DNA of 64,000 bases from Izhakiella capsodis (GTDB taxonomy: Bacteria > Pseudomonadota > Gammaproteobacteria > Enterobacterales > Enterobacteriaceae), in the NCBI RefSeq assembly GCF_900115045.1, contig NZ_FOVC01000001.1, positions 186,001 through 250,000 on the forward strand, written 5' to 3'. The notes below the pieces were generated by a model that made no database searches, had not been told where the DNA came from, and worked only from the letters and a program-made list of their open reading frames with translations. Shown here one piece after another: positions 1 to 8,249 of the stretch (position 1 is its first letter; the number at the start of each line of letters is the position of its first letter). The position numbers were made by a program, and so were the translations under genes.

Positions 1-929
1 TTGAGCGACCTCTGCTTGGGATCATGCATGGTGATGGACGCACTGTCGATCTGTGCGAATGCCCGCTTTATCCTGCCAGCTTCGCGCCGGTTTTCGCCAG
101 CCTGAAGCCATTCATTGCCCGCGCCGGGTTGACGCCCTATAACGTCGCTCGCCGTCGCGGTGAACTGAAATATATTTTGCTGACGGAGAGTCGGGACAGC
201 GGAGCAATGATGCTGCGGTTCGTGCTACGTTCGACGCTCAAGCTTGCTCAGTTAAGGTCAGCTCTTCCCTGGCTACGTGAGCAGCTGCCGCATATTAACG
301 TGATCAGCGTGAATATTCAGCCGGTACATATGGCGATCCTTGAAGGCGAAGAGGAAATTTTTCTCAGCGATGAACAGGTGTTGGCTGAAAGACTTAACCA
401 GGTGCCGTTATGGATGAGACCCGGCAGTTTTTTTCAAACCAACCCGTCGGTGGCTGCCACTCTTTATGCCAGTGCCCGCGACTGGCTGGCCGATCTTCCG
501 ATACACACCATGTGGGATCTGTTCTGTGGCGTCGGCGGTTTCGGACTGCACTGTGCAACGCCTGAGATGTCGCTGACTGGCATTGAAATAAACGCCAAAG
601 CGATCAGCTGTGCACGCCGCTCAGCGCACGAATTAGGGCTGGATAAAGTCAGGTTTACTGCACTGGACTCCGCCGCTTTTGCTACCGGAAAAGAGCAGGC
701 GCCGGATTTGGTACTGGTCAATCCGCCGCGCCGGGGCATTGGTGCAGAGCTGTGTCGGTGGCTGGATAATCATGCACCGCGCTGGATCCTTTATTCCAGC
801 TGTCAGGCTGAAAGCCTGGCGAAGGACTTATCGCGGCTGGAGCGCTATAAAATCAGTCGTGTACAGTTGTTTGATATGTTTCCGCACAGCAGCCATTTTG
901 AGGTACTGGTGCTGCTAACGCTTTCTTAA
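1..929 (+). CDS. rlmC: 23S rRNA (uracil-747-C5)-methyltransferase RlmC, 5' end cut by window
   Basis: The frame is open from the first bases of the window, so the gene starts upstream and the ATG at 24 is internal. The missing part should hold the N-terminal iron-sulfur cysteines. RlmC makes m5U747 in 23S rRNA using S-adenosylmethionine. The visible part carries the SAM-binding segment WDLFCGVGGFGLHCA (about residue 164 counted from the ATG at 24), the NPPRRGIG motif, and the catalytic-cysteine motif YSSCQAESLAKDL near the C-terminus. Sequence similarity to E. coli RlmC runs to the end, and the next genes (art cluster) are its usual neighbours. Family and function are well supported; only the N-terminus is unseen. 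Confidence 0.96.
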   Translation, partial: ERPLLGIMHGDGRTVDLCECPLYPASFAPVFASLKPFIARAGLTPYNVARRRGELKYILLTESRDSGAMMLRFVLRSTLKLAQLRSALPWLREQLPHINVISVNIQPVHMAILEGEEEIFLSDEQVLAERLNQVPLWMRPGSFFQTNPSVAATLYASARDWLADLPIHTMWDLFCGVGGFGLHCATPEMSLTGIEINAKAISCARRSAHELGLDKVRFTALDSAAFATGKEQAPDLVLVNPPRRGIGAELCRWLDNHAPRWILYSSCQAESLAKDLSRLERYKISRVQLFDMFPHSSHFEVLVLLTLS

Positions 930-1218
930 GGTAATGAGTCTGGCCGGTGCTTTTTAAGCTGTGATTTAGCCAGCGTGCAGTTTTCCTCCCGTTTCGTCAG
1001 TGCAGCGTCATGAGTTTAAGCAGCAAATCGAAGCGGTAACTTTCAACAGAGCACCCCGCTTTTATAGGAATGGCTTTAATATTCGGGTGATGCATCTCTG
1101 CATAGAGGCGTTGGGTCAAATCGGTCGTCAGGGCGGTGAGGGGCCGACAGGAATGCCGCCCGGACGGTTATTTAGCATAAACCGGCGTAGTCGTCGACAA
1201 AACGGCTACGCCAGGGGC
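930..1218. other. rlmC-artM intergenic region; artJ absent
   Basis: In E. coli this position holds artJ, encoding the high-affinity arginine-binding protein. No artJ-like frame is readable here in either direction. The stretch has a minus-strand open frame from 1167 to 997 (56 codons plus stop, no convincing start) that reads like protein but that I do not recognise. A hairpin with 7-bp arms GGCGTAG (1184-1190) and CTACGCC (1206-1212) lies just after the artM stop and may act as a weak terminator for the art operon; it has no clear U-tract. Confidence 0.5.
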
Positions 1219-1887
1219 TCAATTTCGTTGCTCAAATGCCAGCGCGCGGCGCTCAATCAGCCGCATTAAGAGCGTCAACAGGCCGTTGACCCAGAGGTAA
1301 ATGATACCAGCGGCGGCAAATACCGTAACGTCATAAGTGCGGCCAAACAACATCTGTCCATGGCCCATAACGTCCATCAGAGTGATCGTGTAGGCCAGCG
1401 ATGTGCTTTTAAACACCAGCACTACCTCGTTAGAATAAGAAGATAGCGCACGCTTAAAGGCATAAGGCAGTAAAATGTGTAATGTGTCACTGCGACTCAT
1501 ACCCAGTGCCGCACAGGACTGCCATTGGCCGGAGGGAATGGCGCGGATCGCGCCAAAAAAAAGCTGAGTCGTGTAGGCGGCGCTGTTGAGCGACAGCGCC
1601 AGCATTGCACATAGCCAGGGCTGGGAAAGCAAATTCCAGAGCCAGGGGATATGCTGGATAGACGGAAACTGCCCGGGACCATAGTAAATAAGGAAAATCT
1701 GTACCAGCAACGGCGTACCGGTAAAAAGTGTAATATAGGCCCGCACCGCAGGGTTGAACCCGGGCGTTTTCAACGTCAGAATTATGGTAAAAAGCAGCGC
1801 CAGTAGAAGAGCCGCAATCAACGAAGCGATGGTCAGCGTCAGACTGGTTTGCAGGCCTTTCAGCAGCTCAGGAAAATAGCTCAGCAT
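1219..1887 (-). CDS. artM: Arginine ABC transporter permease ArtM
   Basis: A 222-residue inner-membrane permease of the HisM/polar amino-acid family and the last gene of artPIQM. The sequence is strongly hydrophobic with about five membrane spans. The cytoplasmic coupling region that contacts the ATPase is present (SCAALGMSRSDTLHILLPYAF, EAA-type loop). Length matches E. coli ArtM (222). The start codon at 1887 shares a base with the artQ stop, so the two are translationally coupled. ArtM and ArtQ form the transmembrane heterodimer that takes up L-arginine delivered by ArtI. Confidence 0.95.
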   Translation of the reverse strand: MLSYFPELLKGLQTSLTLTIASLIAALLLALLFTIILTLKTPGFNPAVRAYITLFTGTPLLVQIFLIYYGPGQFPSIQHIPWLWNLLSQPWLCAMLALSLNSAAYTTQLFFGAIRAIPSGQWQSCAALGMSRSDTLHILLPYAFKRALSSYSNEVVLVFKSTSLAYTITLMDVMGHGQMLFGRTYDVTVFAAAGIIYLWVNGLLTLLMRLIERRALAFEQRN

Positions 1888-2603
1888 CAGTGGCTCCCCC
1901 GTTCGAAACGCGTCGCTCTGGCATCAACATATTTCAGAACCTGCTGGCTGATCAGCGTGATAATCAGATAAATGGCCGCCGCCACCAGATAGCCATTAAA
2001 AGGCTGCAGGGTATAGGTAATAATGCTTTTGGTTTGCAACATAATATCGTTGACGCTGATCAGGGACACCAGCGCGGTATCTTTCAGCAATACTAACCAT
2101 TGGTTTCCCAGACCCGGCAGGGCGTGGCGCCACATTTGGGGCATGATAACCCGGAAGAAAATAGCGCTTTTGCGCATACCCAGCGCGTTACCGGATTCCC
2201 ACTGGCCCTGAGGAACGGCTTTTAACGCACCGCGCAGCGTCTGCGACGCATAAGCTGAGTAGAGCAGGGAAAGCGCAATCACGCCGCAGAGAAAAGGGCT
2301 GACGTTAAAATTCTCAATATTGACTTTTACCGGCAGAGTGAACAGACCAAAATTAATACTGAAGCCGTCAGACAGCGAGATTAATAATTGTGATGCGCCG
2401 AAATAAATAGACAGAACCACCAATATTTCAGGTAGCCCACGAATTAGCGTAACGATGCCGGTCACTAACCAGGCGAGCGACTTAACAGGCGATGATTCAC
2501 AGCTGGCGAACAGCATCGCCAGCACCAACCCAATTAGCAGGGCACAAACAGATAAGCTGACGGTTGTCCCGGCTGCGCTGGCAAGAGGTATGAACTCATT
2601 CAT
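1887..2603 (-). CDS. artQ: Arginine ABC transporter permease ArtQ
   Basis: A 238-residue permease, the same length as E. coli ArtQ, and partner of ArtM. It has several membrane spans and the EAA-type loop SGNALGMRKSAIFFRVIMPQ. It begins 4 bp after the artI stop and its stop overlaps the artM start, as expected for a tight operon artP-artI-artQ-artM read on the minus strand. Role: one half of the transmembrane channel for L-arginine import. No anomalies are seen. Confidence 0.95.
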   Translation of the reverse strand: MNEFIPLASAAGTTVSLSVCALLIGLVLAMLFASCESSPVKSLAWLVTGIVTLIRGLPEILVVLSIYFGASQLLISLSDGFSINFGLFTLPVKVNIENFNVSPFLCGVIALSLLYSAYASQTLRGALKAVPQGQWESGNALGMRKSAIFFRVIMPQMWRHALPGLGNQWLVLLKDTALVSLISVNDIMLQTKSIITYTLQPFNGYLVAAAIYLIITLISQQVLKYVDARATRFERGSH

Positions 2604-2607
2604 TCAA

Positions 2608-3339
2608 TTAATGCTGGAACCATTTGTTGTAGATAGTTTTGTAAGTACCGTCTGCCTTAATTTTTTCCAGTGCGGTATTAAACTCATTGCGCAGGTCGGT
2701 ATTACCTTTACGTACCGCAATCGCTAAACCTGAACCAAAGTAATTTTTATCGGTGACTTTTTCACCTACTGGTGCCAGGCCTGGATTCTCCTTCAGCCAC
2801 TCGTTAACGACCGCCGTATCACCGAATACCGCGTTGATGCGACCGCTTTTCAGATCGAGCATCGCATTCTGATAACTATCGTAAGGAACCGTTATAATCT
2901 CCGGATGCTTATCGATGAGATACTTCTGGTGGGTTGTGCCATTCTGCACGCCGACGCGCAGCCCTTTTAGCGCGGCTATGCTGGCAACTTTACCTTTTTG
3001 CGCGATGAACAGCGCCGAATTGTCATAATAAGGTTGGGTGAATGATACCTGCTTCTCGCGGTCGGGCGTGATGTCCATCCCGGCCATTACGGCATCGAAG
3101 CGGCGGAATTTAAGACTGGGGATCAGGCTATCAAAGGACTGGTTAGTAAAAGTGCAGGTGGCATCCATCTCTTTACACATCGCCATTGCCAGATCGACAT
3201 CGAAACCGCGAATTTTGTTAGCGGAGTCAACGAACTCAAACGGAGGATAGGAGGCCTCGGTAGCAAAGCGTATTGTCTGAGCGGCGCTGGCGCTAAGGCT
3301 CAATCCAATCAGTACGGTGGCAACAATAATTTTTTTCAT
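2608..3339 (-). CDS. artI: Periplasmic arginine-binding protein ArtI
   Basis: A 243-residue solute-binding protein of the bacterial extracellular solute-binding family 3. The start at 3339 is chosen because it opens a classic signal peptide (MKKIIVATVLIGLSLSASA) with an AGGACAG ribosome site 4-10 bases upstream. The longer upstream open frame has no such features. The mature part carries RFATEASYPPFEFVD and GFDVDLAMAMCKEMDATCTF, typical of ArtI/ArtJ. Matches along the whole length, including the C-terminal DGTYKTIYNKWFQ, point to ArtI rather than ArtJ. With artJ missing downstream, this is the only binding protein visible for the transporter. Confidence 0.94.
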   Translation of the reverse strand: MKKIIVATVLIGLSLSASAAQTIRFATEASYPPFEFVDSANKIRGFDVDLAMAMCKEMDATCTFTNQSFDSLIPSLKFRRFDAVMAGMDITPDREKQVSFTQPYYDNSALFIAQKGKVASIAALKGLRVGVQNGTTHQKYLIDKHPEIITVPYDSYQNAMLDLKSGRINAVFGDTAVVNEWLKENPGLAPVGEKVTDKNYFGSGLAIAVRKGNTDLRNEFNTALEKIKADGTYKTIYNKWFQH

Positions 3340-3355
3340 TGGTGTCTGTCCTGCG

Positions 3356-4084
3356 TTAATGCGAAAGATAGCTGGCAAACGCATCTGTTCGCGGCTGTGT
3401 GAAATGGCTTGCATCACCTTGTTCAACGATGCGGCCATTCTCCATATAAACCACCCGGGTGGCCGTTTTTTTAGCAACTTCCACTTCATGAGTGACGATC
3501 ACCTGAGTGATCCCGGTTTGCGATAGCTCCTGAATAATTTCAACTATCTGAGCAGTTATTTCTGGATCAAGCGCAGCAGTTGGCTCATCAAATAACAGTA
3601 CCTGCGGCTCCATCATCAACGCACGAGCAATGGCCACGCGCTGCTGCTGGCCGCCGGAAAGATGCAGCGGATAGCGATCGGCAAAGGTTTCAAGGCGCAA
3701 ACGTGACAGCAGTTTCGCCGCCCGCTGATGTGCCTGATCTTTGCTCAATCCGAGAACACGGCAGGGGGCCTCAATCAGGTTATGCATGACCGTCAGATGT
3801 GGCCAAAGGTTATACTGTTGAAACACCATACCGACATTTTTGCGCAGCGTGCGGATTGCGTTGTCATCGGTCCGTTGTGCGAAGTTAAATTCAGAGCCTG
3901 CAATGTTTAAAGTACCGGTACGCGGCACTTCCAGCAGGTTGAGCACCCGTAATAGCGAACTCTTACCTGCACCACTCGGGCCAAGCAAGACGAGGGTTTC
4001 ACCCTGCGAGCAGCTGAGGTCGATATCGAACAAAGCCTGATGGGGGCCATAAAAGCAGTTTATGGCGTTAAGTTGAATACTCAT
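3356..4084 (-). CDS. artP: Arginine ABC transporter ATP-binding protein ArtP
   Basis: A 242-residue ATPase, the E. coli length, first gene of artPIQM. It has Walker A GPSGAGKSS (about residues 35-43), the Q-loop region MVFQQYNLWPHLTV, the signature LSGGQQQRVAIARAL, Walker B VLLFDEPTAALDPE and the switch histidine in VIVTHEVE. The start at 4084 is set by the family N-terminus MSIQLNAINCFYG; the frame stays open further upstream, but that part does not look coding. It powers arginine uptake together with ArtQ and ArtM. A candidate ArgR operator lies upstream at 4129-4146. Confidence 0.95.
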   Translation of the reverse strand: MSIQLNAINCFYGPHQALFDIDLSCSQGETLVLLGPSGAGKSSLLRVLNLLEVPRTGTLNIAGSEFNFAQRTDDNAIRTLRKNVGMVFQQYNLWPHLTVMHNLIEAPCRVLGLSKDQAHQRAAKLLSRLRLETFADRYPLHLSGGQQQRVAIARALMMEPQVLLFDEPTAALDPEITAQIVEIIQELSQTGITQVIVTHEVEVAKKTATRVVYMENGRIVEQGDASHFTQPRTDAFASYLSH

Positions 4085-4128
4085 GCGAGAAAAATGAATA
4101 GCGATAGATAGCGCGAATAGTAACGCTG

Positions 4129-4146
4129 ACAGCATAGTTATGCAAT
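4129..4146 (-). promoter_or_regulatory. Candidate ARG box (ArgR operator) upstream of artP
   Basis: On the minus strand the 18-mer ATTGCATAACTATGCTGT has perfect dyad arms GCATA/TATGC around a 2-bp centre. It matches the ARG-box consensus WNTGAATWWWWATTCANW at 14 of 18 positions. It sits 45-62 bp upstream of the artP start, where ArgR repression of art operons is known in E. coli. ARG boxes usually come in pairs; the adjacent second box here is only weakly matched, so the call is tentative. Confidence 0.35.
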
Positions 4147-4277
4147 CAGGATGCGTTAAAATATATTTATGGTTGCAATAAAGTTGAAGCGTAGCACAAG
4201 GTAGCGTTGATGTGTGAAAGTGCGCCGATAAAAACAGCAATTAACGGTTGACGCGCCGGTTCCGTGCGCGGGACAGG

Positions 4278-4817
4278 TTATTTTCCCAGCACATTTGAAA
4301 GGCTGGCATTAGCCATATGGGATGTTTTTGCCAGGTAACGAACGTCATCCAGCGCCCAGCAGCTGCCTTCACGTATCATCAGTACTTCGTCTTTCCATCC
4401 AATCGGGCGATTGCCGTCGCGGCTCATACTCACCCGCAGCGGTATGTTGCGTGCATCAGTATTCGGAATAGAAGAGGCGTCCATAACATCGACAGCGCTT
4501 GGGCCTGCGTCGACACTGGAGAATATATCACCCTGGAGTTGATTACGCAGCTGCGTATCCTGGCTGGCCTTGAGCAGTGACTGATATAAATGGTCGCTCA
4601 GATAGGGGCGGTATTTGCTTAAGGTTGCGCTATCAGGTATACCCTGACCTGGACTCTGAACACGCAGGTTGTAAAAAGCTTGTGCTACGGTGTCAGGGCC
4701 GCCACTGGTGCAGGGGCTTATCCGGGTTCCCGTATCGTTAAAAGCCGGTTGAACGGTGGTGCAGGCGCTCATAAGTAACGTCAGCAGAACAAGAGCAGTT
4801 AGCGTTTTATTGTTCAT
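4278..4817 (-). CDS. ybjP: Lipoprotein YbjP
   Basis: A 179-residue predicted lipoprotein: short charged N-terminus, hydrophobic stretch, then lipobox LMSAC with the lipidated cysteine about 17 residues in. The DARNIPLRV and DEVLMIREGSCWALDDVRYL segments match E. coli YbjP (DUF3828-type), whose molecular function is not known. There are two adjacent ATG codons (4820 and 4817); the second is preferred because the AGGA ribosome site lies 7 bases before it. It is divergent from ybjQ and upstream of artP on the same strand, with 193 bp between. Confidence 0.88.
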   Translation of the reverse strand: MNNKTLTALVLLTLLMSACTTVQPAFNDTGTRISPCTSGGPDTVAQAFYNLRVQSPGQGIPDSATLSKYRPYLSDHLYQSLLKASQDTQLRNQLQGDIFSSVDAGPSAVDVMDASSIPNTDARNIPLRVSMSRDGNRPIGWKDEVLMIREGSCWALDDVRYLAKTSHMANASLSNVLGK

Positions 4818-4923
4818 CATGTTTTCCTGGTGTAACCGGATGTCAATTTTTAGCATTGAGTATAGCCGCTTTGTTCTTACGCGTGGTTTACTCTTGAGTG
4901 ATGCAACAAACGGAGGAATACGG

Positions 4924-5247
4924 ATGAAGCTCTCAACAACACCAACCCTTGAAGGGCAAAAGATTATCGAATACTGCGGTGTGGTAACCGGAGAGGTGAT
5001 TCTCGGGGCCAATATATTTCGTGACTTTTTTGCCGGTATTCGCGATATCGTCGGTGGGCGCACTTCTTCTTATGAGAAAGTATTACGCAAAGCGCGTGAA
5101 CAGGCTTTTTCTACTTTGCAGGCGCAGGCTGAAACCCTGGGGGCCAACGCGGTGGTTGGCATTGATATTGATTATGAAACCATCGGCAAGGACGGCAGCA
5201 TGCTGATGGTCAGCGTCAGCGGAACCGCAGTGAAAGTAGACAACTGA
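4924..5247 (+). CDS. ybjQ: YbjQ family protein (UPF0145/DUF74)
   Basis: A 107-residue protein, exactly the length of E. coli YbjQ, with the conserved blocks VVTGEVILGANIFRDFF, DIVGGR and GANAVVGIDIDYET. The fold is a small pentamer-forming domain; its role is unknown, though heavy-metal binding has been suggested for the family. The start at 4924 has an excellent GGAGG ribosome site 7 bp upstream; the frame is open further 5' but without such a signal. In E. coli amiD, ybjS and ybjT follow; here the next gene is ltaE, read convergently, so those three are missing. Confidence 0.92.
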   Translation: MKLSTTPTLEGQKIIEYCGVVTGEVILGANIFRDFFAGIRDIVGGRTSSYEKVLRKAREQAFSTLQAQAETLGANAVVGIDIDYETIGKDGSMLMVSVSGTAVKVDN

Positions 5248-5274
5248 CGCTCAATGTAGCGCCGCTGCTTCACT

Positions 5275-5316
5275 GAAGCCTGCCTTGTAGCCGGTTGCTG
5301 TGGGAAAACAGGCTTC
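5275..5316. terminator. Possible bidirectional hairpin between convergent ybjQ and ltaE
   Basis: Inverted repeat GAAGCCTG (5275-5282) and CAGGCTTC (5309-5316) with a 26-nt loop lies between two convergent genes. The position fits a shared terminator, but the loop is long and no U-tract follows, so this is weak. Confidence 0.3.
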
Positions 5317-5328
5317 TCTCCGGGGTAT

Positions 5329-6336
5329 TCAGCCGTAAAGTTGCAGAAACTCGCGCCAGGCATCGACCACGTTTTCCAGCGCACGACGGTCGATGTCCAG
5401 GTGTGTGACCAGGCGGGTAACCTCGCCGGTAGAAACCAGAATATCGCGCTGTTTCAGCCACTCTTTTAACGGCGCTATCTGCGCTTGCGGCAGTTTAATG
5501 AACACCATATTGGTATCCTGACGCGAAACGGCAACGCCTGCCGCTTTTAATTCCTCTGCCAGCCAGGCCGCATTGTCATGATCATGTTGCAGGCGAGCGA
5601 CGTTATGCTCTAAAGCATAAAGGCCAGCGGCGGCCAAAATACCGGCCTGGCGCATCCCACCACCGGTCATTTGTCGCCAACGGCGAGCGCGTTGAATAAA
5701 TTGCTGACTACCGCACAGTAACGATCCGATTGGTGCGCCCAATCCTTTAGACAAACAGATACTCAGACTGTCAGCATAACGGGCCAGGGCCTCCAGTGGC
5801 AGGCCCAGGGTAACCGCAGCATTAAAGATCCGTGCGCCATCAATATGCAGCGCCAGATCGTGCTGTCGGGTAAAATCCCAGGCTTGTTCAAGATAGCTCA
5901 GTGGCAGCACTTTACCGTTGAAGGTGTTTTCCAGGCTAAGCAGGCGGGTGATGGCAAAGTGAATATCGTCGGGCTTGATAAATTGCTCAACGGTAGCTAG
6001 TGGTAGGGTGCCATCCCGTTCCTGAAGGATGGGCTGTGGTTGAATGCTACCCAGTACCGCTGCGCCCCCTGCTTCATATTTATAGTTATGAGCCAGCTGA
6101 CCAACAATGTATTCTTCGCCGCGATTACAGTGGCACAGCAGTGCAACCAGATTTGCCTGTGTACCCGTCGGTAAGAAAAGGGCGGCTTGTTTACCGCTAC
6201 GATGAGCAATCTCGGCTTCGAGCGCGTTAACCGTTGGGTCATCGCCATACACATCATCGCCGGTTTCAGCCGTCAGCATGGCGCTGAGCATCGCCTCTCC
6301 AGGGCGAGTAACGGTATCGCTTCGTAAATCAATCAC
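5329..6336 (-). CDS. ltaE: Low-specificity L-threonine aldolase LtaE
   Basis: A 335-residue PLP-dependent fold-type I enzyme (E. coli LtaE 333) that cleaves L-threonine and L-allo-threonine to glycine and acetaldehyde. Visible features are the N-terminal MIDLRSDTVTRP and GDDVYGDDPTV, the glycine-rich region near FLPTGTQANLVAL, the aspartate motif HIDGARIFNAAV, and the PLP-lysine motif SICLSKGLGAPIGS (about residue 200). AGGAG lies upstream of the start at 6336. poxB lies upstream on the same strand, but a strong terminator at 6352-6377 separates them, so ltaE probably has its own promoter or depends on read-through. Confidence 0.95.
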   Translation of the reverse strand: MIDLRSDTVTRPGEAMLSAMLTAETGDDVYGDDPTVNALEAEIAHRSGKQAALFLPTGTQANLVALLCHCNRGEEYIVGQLAHNYKYEAGGAAVLGSIQPQPILQERDGTLPLATVEQFIKPDDIHFAITRLLSLENTFNGKVLPLSYLEQAWDFTRQHDLALHIDGARIFNAAVTLGLPLEALARYADSLSICLSKGLGAPIGSLLCGSQQFIQRARRWRQMTGGGMRQAGILAAAGLYALEHNVARLQHDHDNAAWLAEELKAAGVAVSRQDTNMVFIKLPQAQIAPLKEWLKQRDILVSTGEVTRLVTHLDIDRRALENVVDAWREFLQLYG

Positions 6337-6351
6337 GCTTAATCTCCTGTT

Positions 6352-6377
6352 AAAAAAAACGGGCGCTTTCGCGCCCG
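6352..6377 (-). terminator. Rho-independent terminator of poxB
   Basis: A perfect 7-bp GC stem CGGGCGC (6360-6366) / GCGCCCG (6371-6377) with a TTTC loop is followed on the minus strand by eight U residues. It lies between the poxB stop at 6413 and the ltaE start at 6336. Confidence 0.9.
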
Positions 6378-6412
6378 CTGGGTAATAATGTGTTACTCAA
6401 TTGACTGTTGTT

Positions 6413-8134
6413 TTATCGCAGCCAGTTGGTTTTTGCCAGCTCGACGATCTCATCTCCCCTGCCGTTAATCAACGCACGCAGCATATAGAGGCTGAAGCCC
6501 TTTGCTTGCTCCATCTTAATTTGCGGTGGCATCACCAGTTCATCTTTCGCCGTGACCACATCAATCAGCACCGGCCCGTCATGCGAAAAAGCCGCCTGCA
6601 GCGCCCCGGTCAGTTCTGTGGATTTCTCAACGCGAATTCCCTTAACGCCGCAGGCGTTGGCGATGTCGGCAAAGTTAGGATTATGCAAATCCGTGCCGTC
6701 GGTCAGGTAGCCGCCTGCTTTCATTTCCATCGCGACAAAGCCCAGCTCGCTATTGTTAAACACCACAATTTTGATTGGCAGTTTGAGTTGAGCAACGGAA
6801 AGAAAGTCACCCATCAGCATGCTGAAGCCCCCGTCGCCTGACATTGCGATCACCTGACGCTGGCGATCTGTCGCCTGTACCCCCAGTGCCTGGGGCATCG
6901 CATTAGCCATAGAACCATGACTGAATGAACCTAACAGGCGGCGTTTGCCGTTCATTTTCAGATAGCGAGCTGCCCAGACGGTTGGTGTCCCCACATCGCA
7001 GGTGAAAATTGCATCATCTGCGGCGAGGTTGCTGATTTGCTGTGCCAGATATTGCGGATGAATGGCTTGCTTATCGTTGGCGGTGGCGAGGTCATCGAGC
7101 TCTTTGCGGCTATCCGCATAGTGTGACAACGCTTTATCGAGAAAGCGGCGGTCGGTTTTCAGTTTCAGACGCGGCAGCAGAGCGGTAAGTGTTTGTTTAA
7201 TGTCGCCTACCAGCGCCATATCGACATGGCAGTGCGAGCCGAGGCTGGCAGGATTAATATCGATCTGGATGATTTTGGCTTTTTCCGGATAGAAGGCACG
7301 GTAGGGAAACTGGGTGCCGAGCAGCACCAGGGTATCGGCATTCATCATGGCATGATAGCCAGAAGAGAAGCCTATCAGCCCGGTCATGCCAACGTCGTAG
7401 GGGTTGTCGTACTCAATATGTTCTTTGCCACGCAGTGCGTGAACGATCGGCGCCTTAAGCGTTTTTGCCAGTTCAATGACCTCAGCATGCGCTCCTGCAC
7501 AGCCGCTGCCGCACATCAGAGTAATATTATTTGATTCGTTCAATGCGCTGATCAGGCGATTAAGTTCATCGATATTAGGCAGCACAACCGGTGCGGCGGG
7601 TGGGTACCAGGTTACGCGTGCCTCTTCGGGAGCGGGTTGCAGTGCGACATCGCCGGGTAGAACAATGACCGAAACGCCCCGATTAAGGATAGCTTTACGC
7701 ATGGCGATGCCCAGGACCTGCGGCAGCTGCTCCGGGTTTGAAACCAGCTCACAATAATGGCTGCATTCGCGAAATAGTTCCTGAGGATGGGTCTCCTGAA
7801 AATAGTTGCTGCCTATCTCACTGGAGGGGATATGAGCGGCGATAGCGAGAACCGGCACATGGTTACGGTGACAGTCAAACAGACCGTTAATCAGATGTAG
7901 ATTACCAGGCCCACAGGAGCCAGCACAGACAGCCAGCTCCCCACTGATGTGTGCTTCCGCGCCGGCGGCAAAGGCGGCAACCTCTTCATGCCGGGTTGCT
8001 ATCCATTCAATCGTTCCCATCCGGTTCAGGCTGTCGCTGAGACCGTTAAGTGAGTCTCCCGTGACGCCCCAAATACGTTTTACCCCAGCGTTTTCAAGTG
8101 TTTTCGCCACTAAGGCTGCGACCGTTTGCTTCAT
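6413..8134 (-). CDS. poxB: Pyruvate dehydrogenase (ubiquinone) / pyruvate oxidase PoxB
   Basis: A 573-residue thiamine diphosphate flavoenzyme (E. coli PoxB 572) that oxidises pyruvate to acetate and CO2 and passes electrons to ubiquinone at the inner membrane. It has the N-terminal TPP half with the catalytic glutamate segment WIATRHEEVAAFAAGAEA, a central FAD domain, and the C-terminal TPP-binding motif MSGDGGFSMLMGD...NNSELG. The C-terminal tail GDEIVELAKTNWLR matches the lipid-binding helix that anchors the E. coli enzyme. In E. coli hcr and hcp follow upstream; here lysO follows directly. Confidence 0.95.
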   Translation of the reverse strand: MKQTVAALVAKTLENAGVKRIWGVTGDSLNGLSDSLNRMGTIEWIATRHEEVAAFAAGAEAHISGELAVCAGSCGPGNLHLINGLFDCHRNHVPVLAIAAHIPSSEIGSNYFQETHPQELFRECSHYCELVSNPEQLPQVLGIAMRKAILNRGVSVIVLPGDVALQPAPEEARVTWYPPAAPVVLPNIDELNRLISALNESNNITLMCGSGCAGAHAEVIELAKTLKAPIVHALRGKEHIEYDNPYDVGMTGLIGFSSGYHAMMNADTLVLLGTQFPYRAFYPEKAKIIQIDINPASLGSHCHVDMALVGDIKQTLTALLPRLKLKTDRRFLDKALSHYADSRKELDDLATANDKQAIHPQYLAQQISNLAADDAIFTCDVGTPTVWAARYLKMNGKRRLLGSFSHGSMANAMPQALGVQATDRQRQVIAMSGDGGFSMLMGDFLSVAQLKLPIKIVVFNNSELGFVAMEMKAGGYLTDGTDLHNPNFADIANACGVKGIRVEKSTELTGALQAAFSHDGPVLIDVVTAKDELVMPPQIKMEQAKGFSLYMLRALINGRGDEIVELAKTNWLR

Positions 8135-8249
8135 ATATATCTTCCTTTATTTGTCGAACAGTTCATCCTGGTGAAATGGGATAACCATCACAAAGCATAG
8201 TCTAAACCGGGGCGATGTATTTTTCTGATCGTGGGAGAAATGTAAAAAT

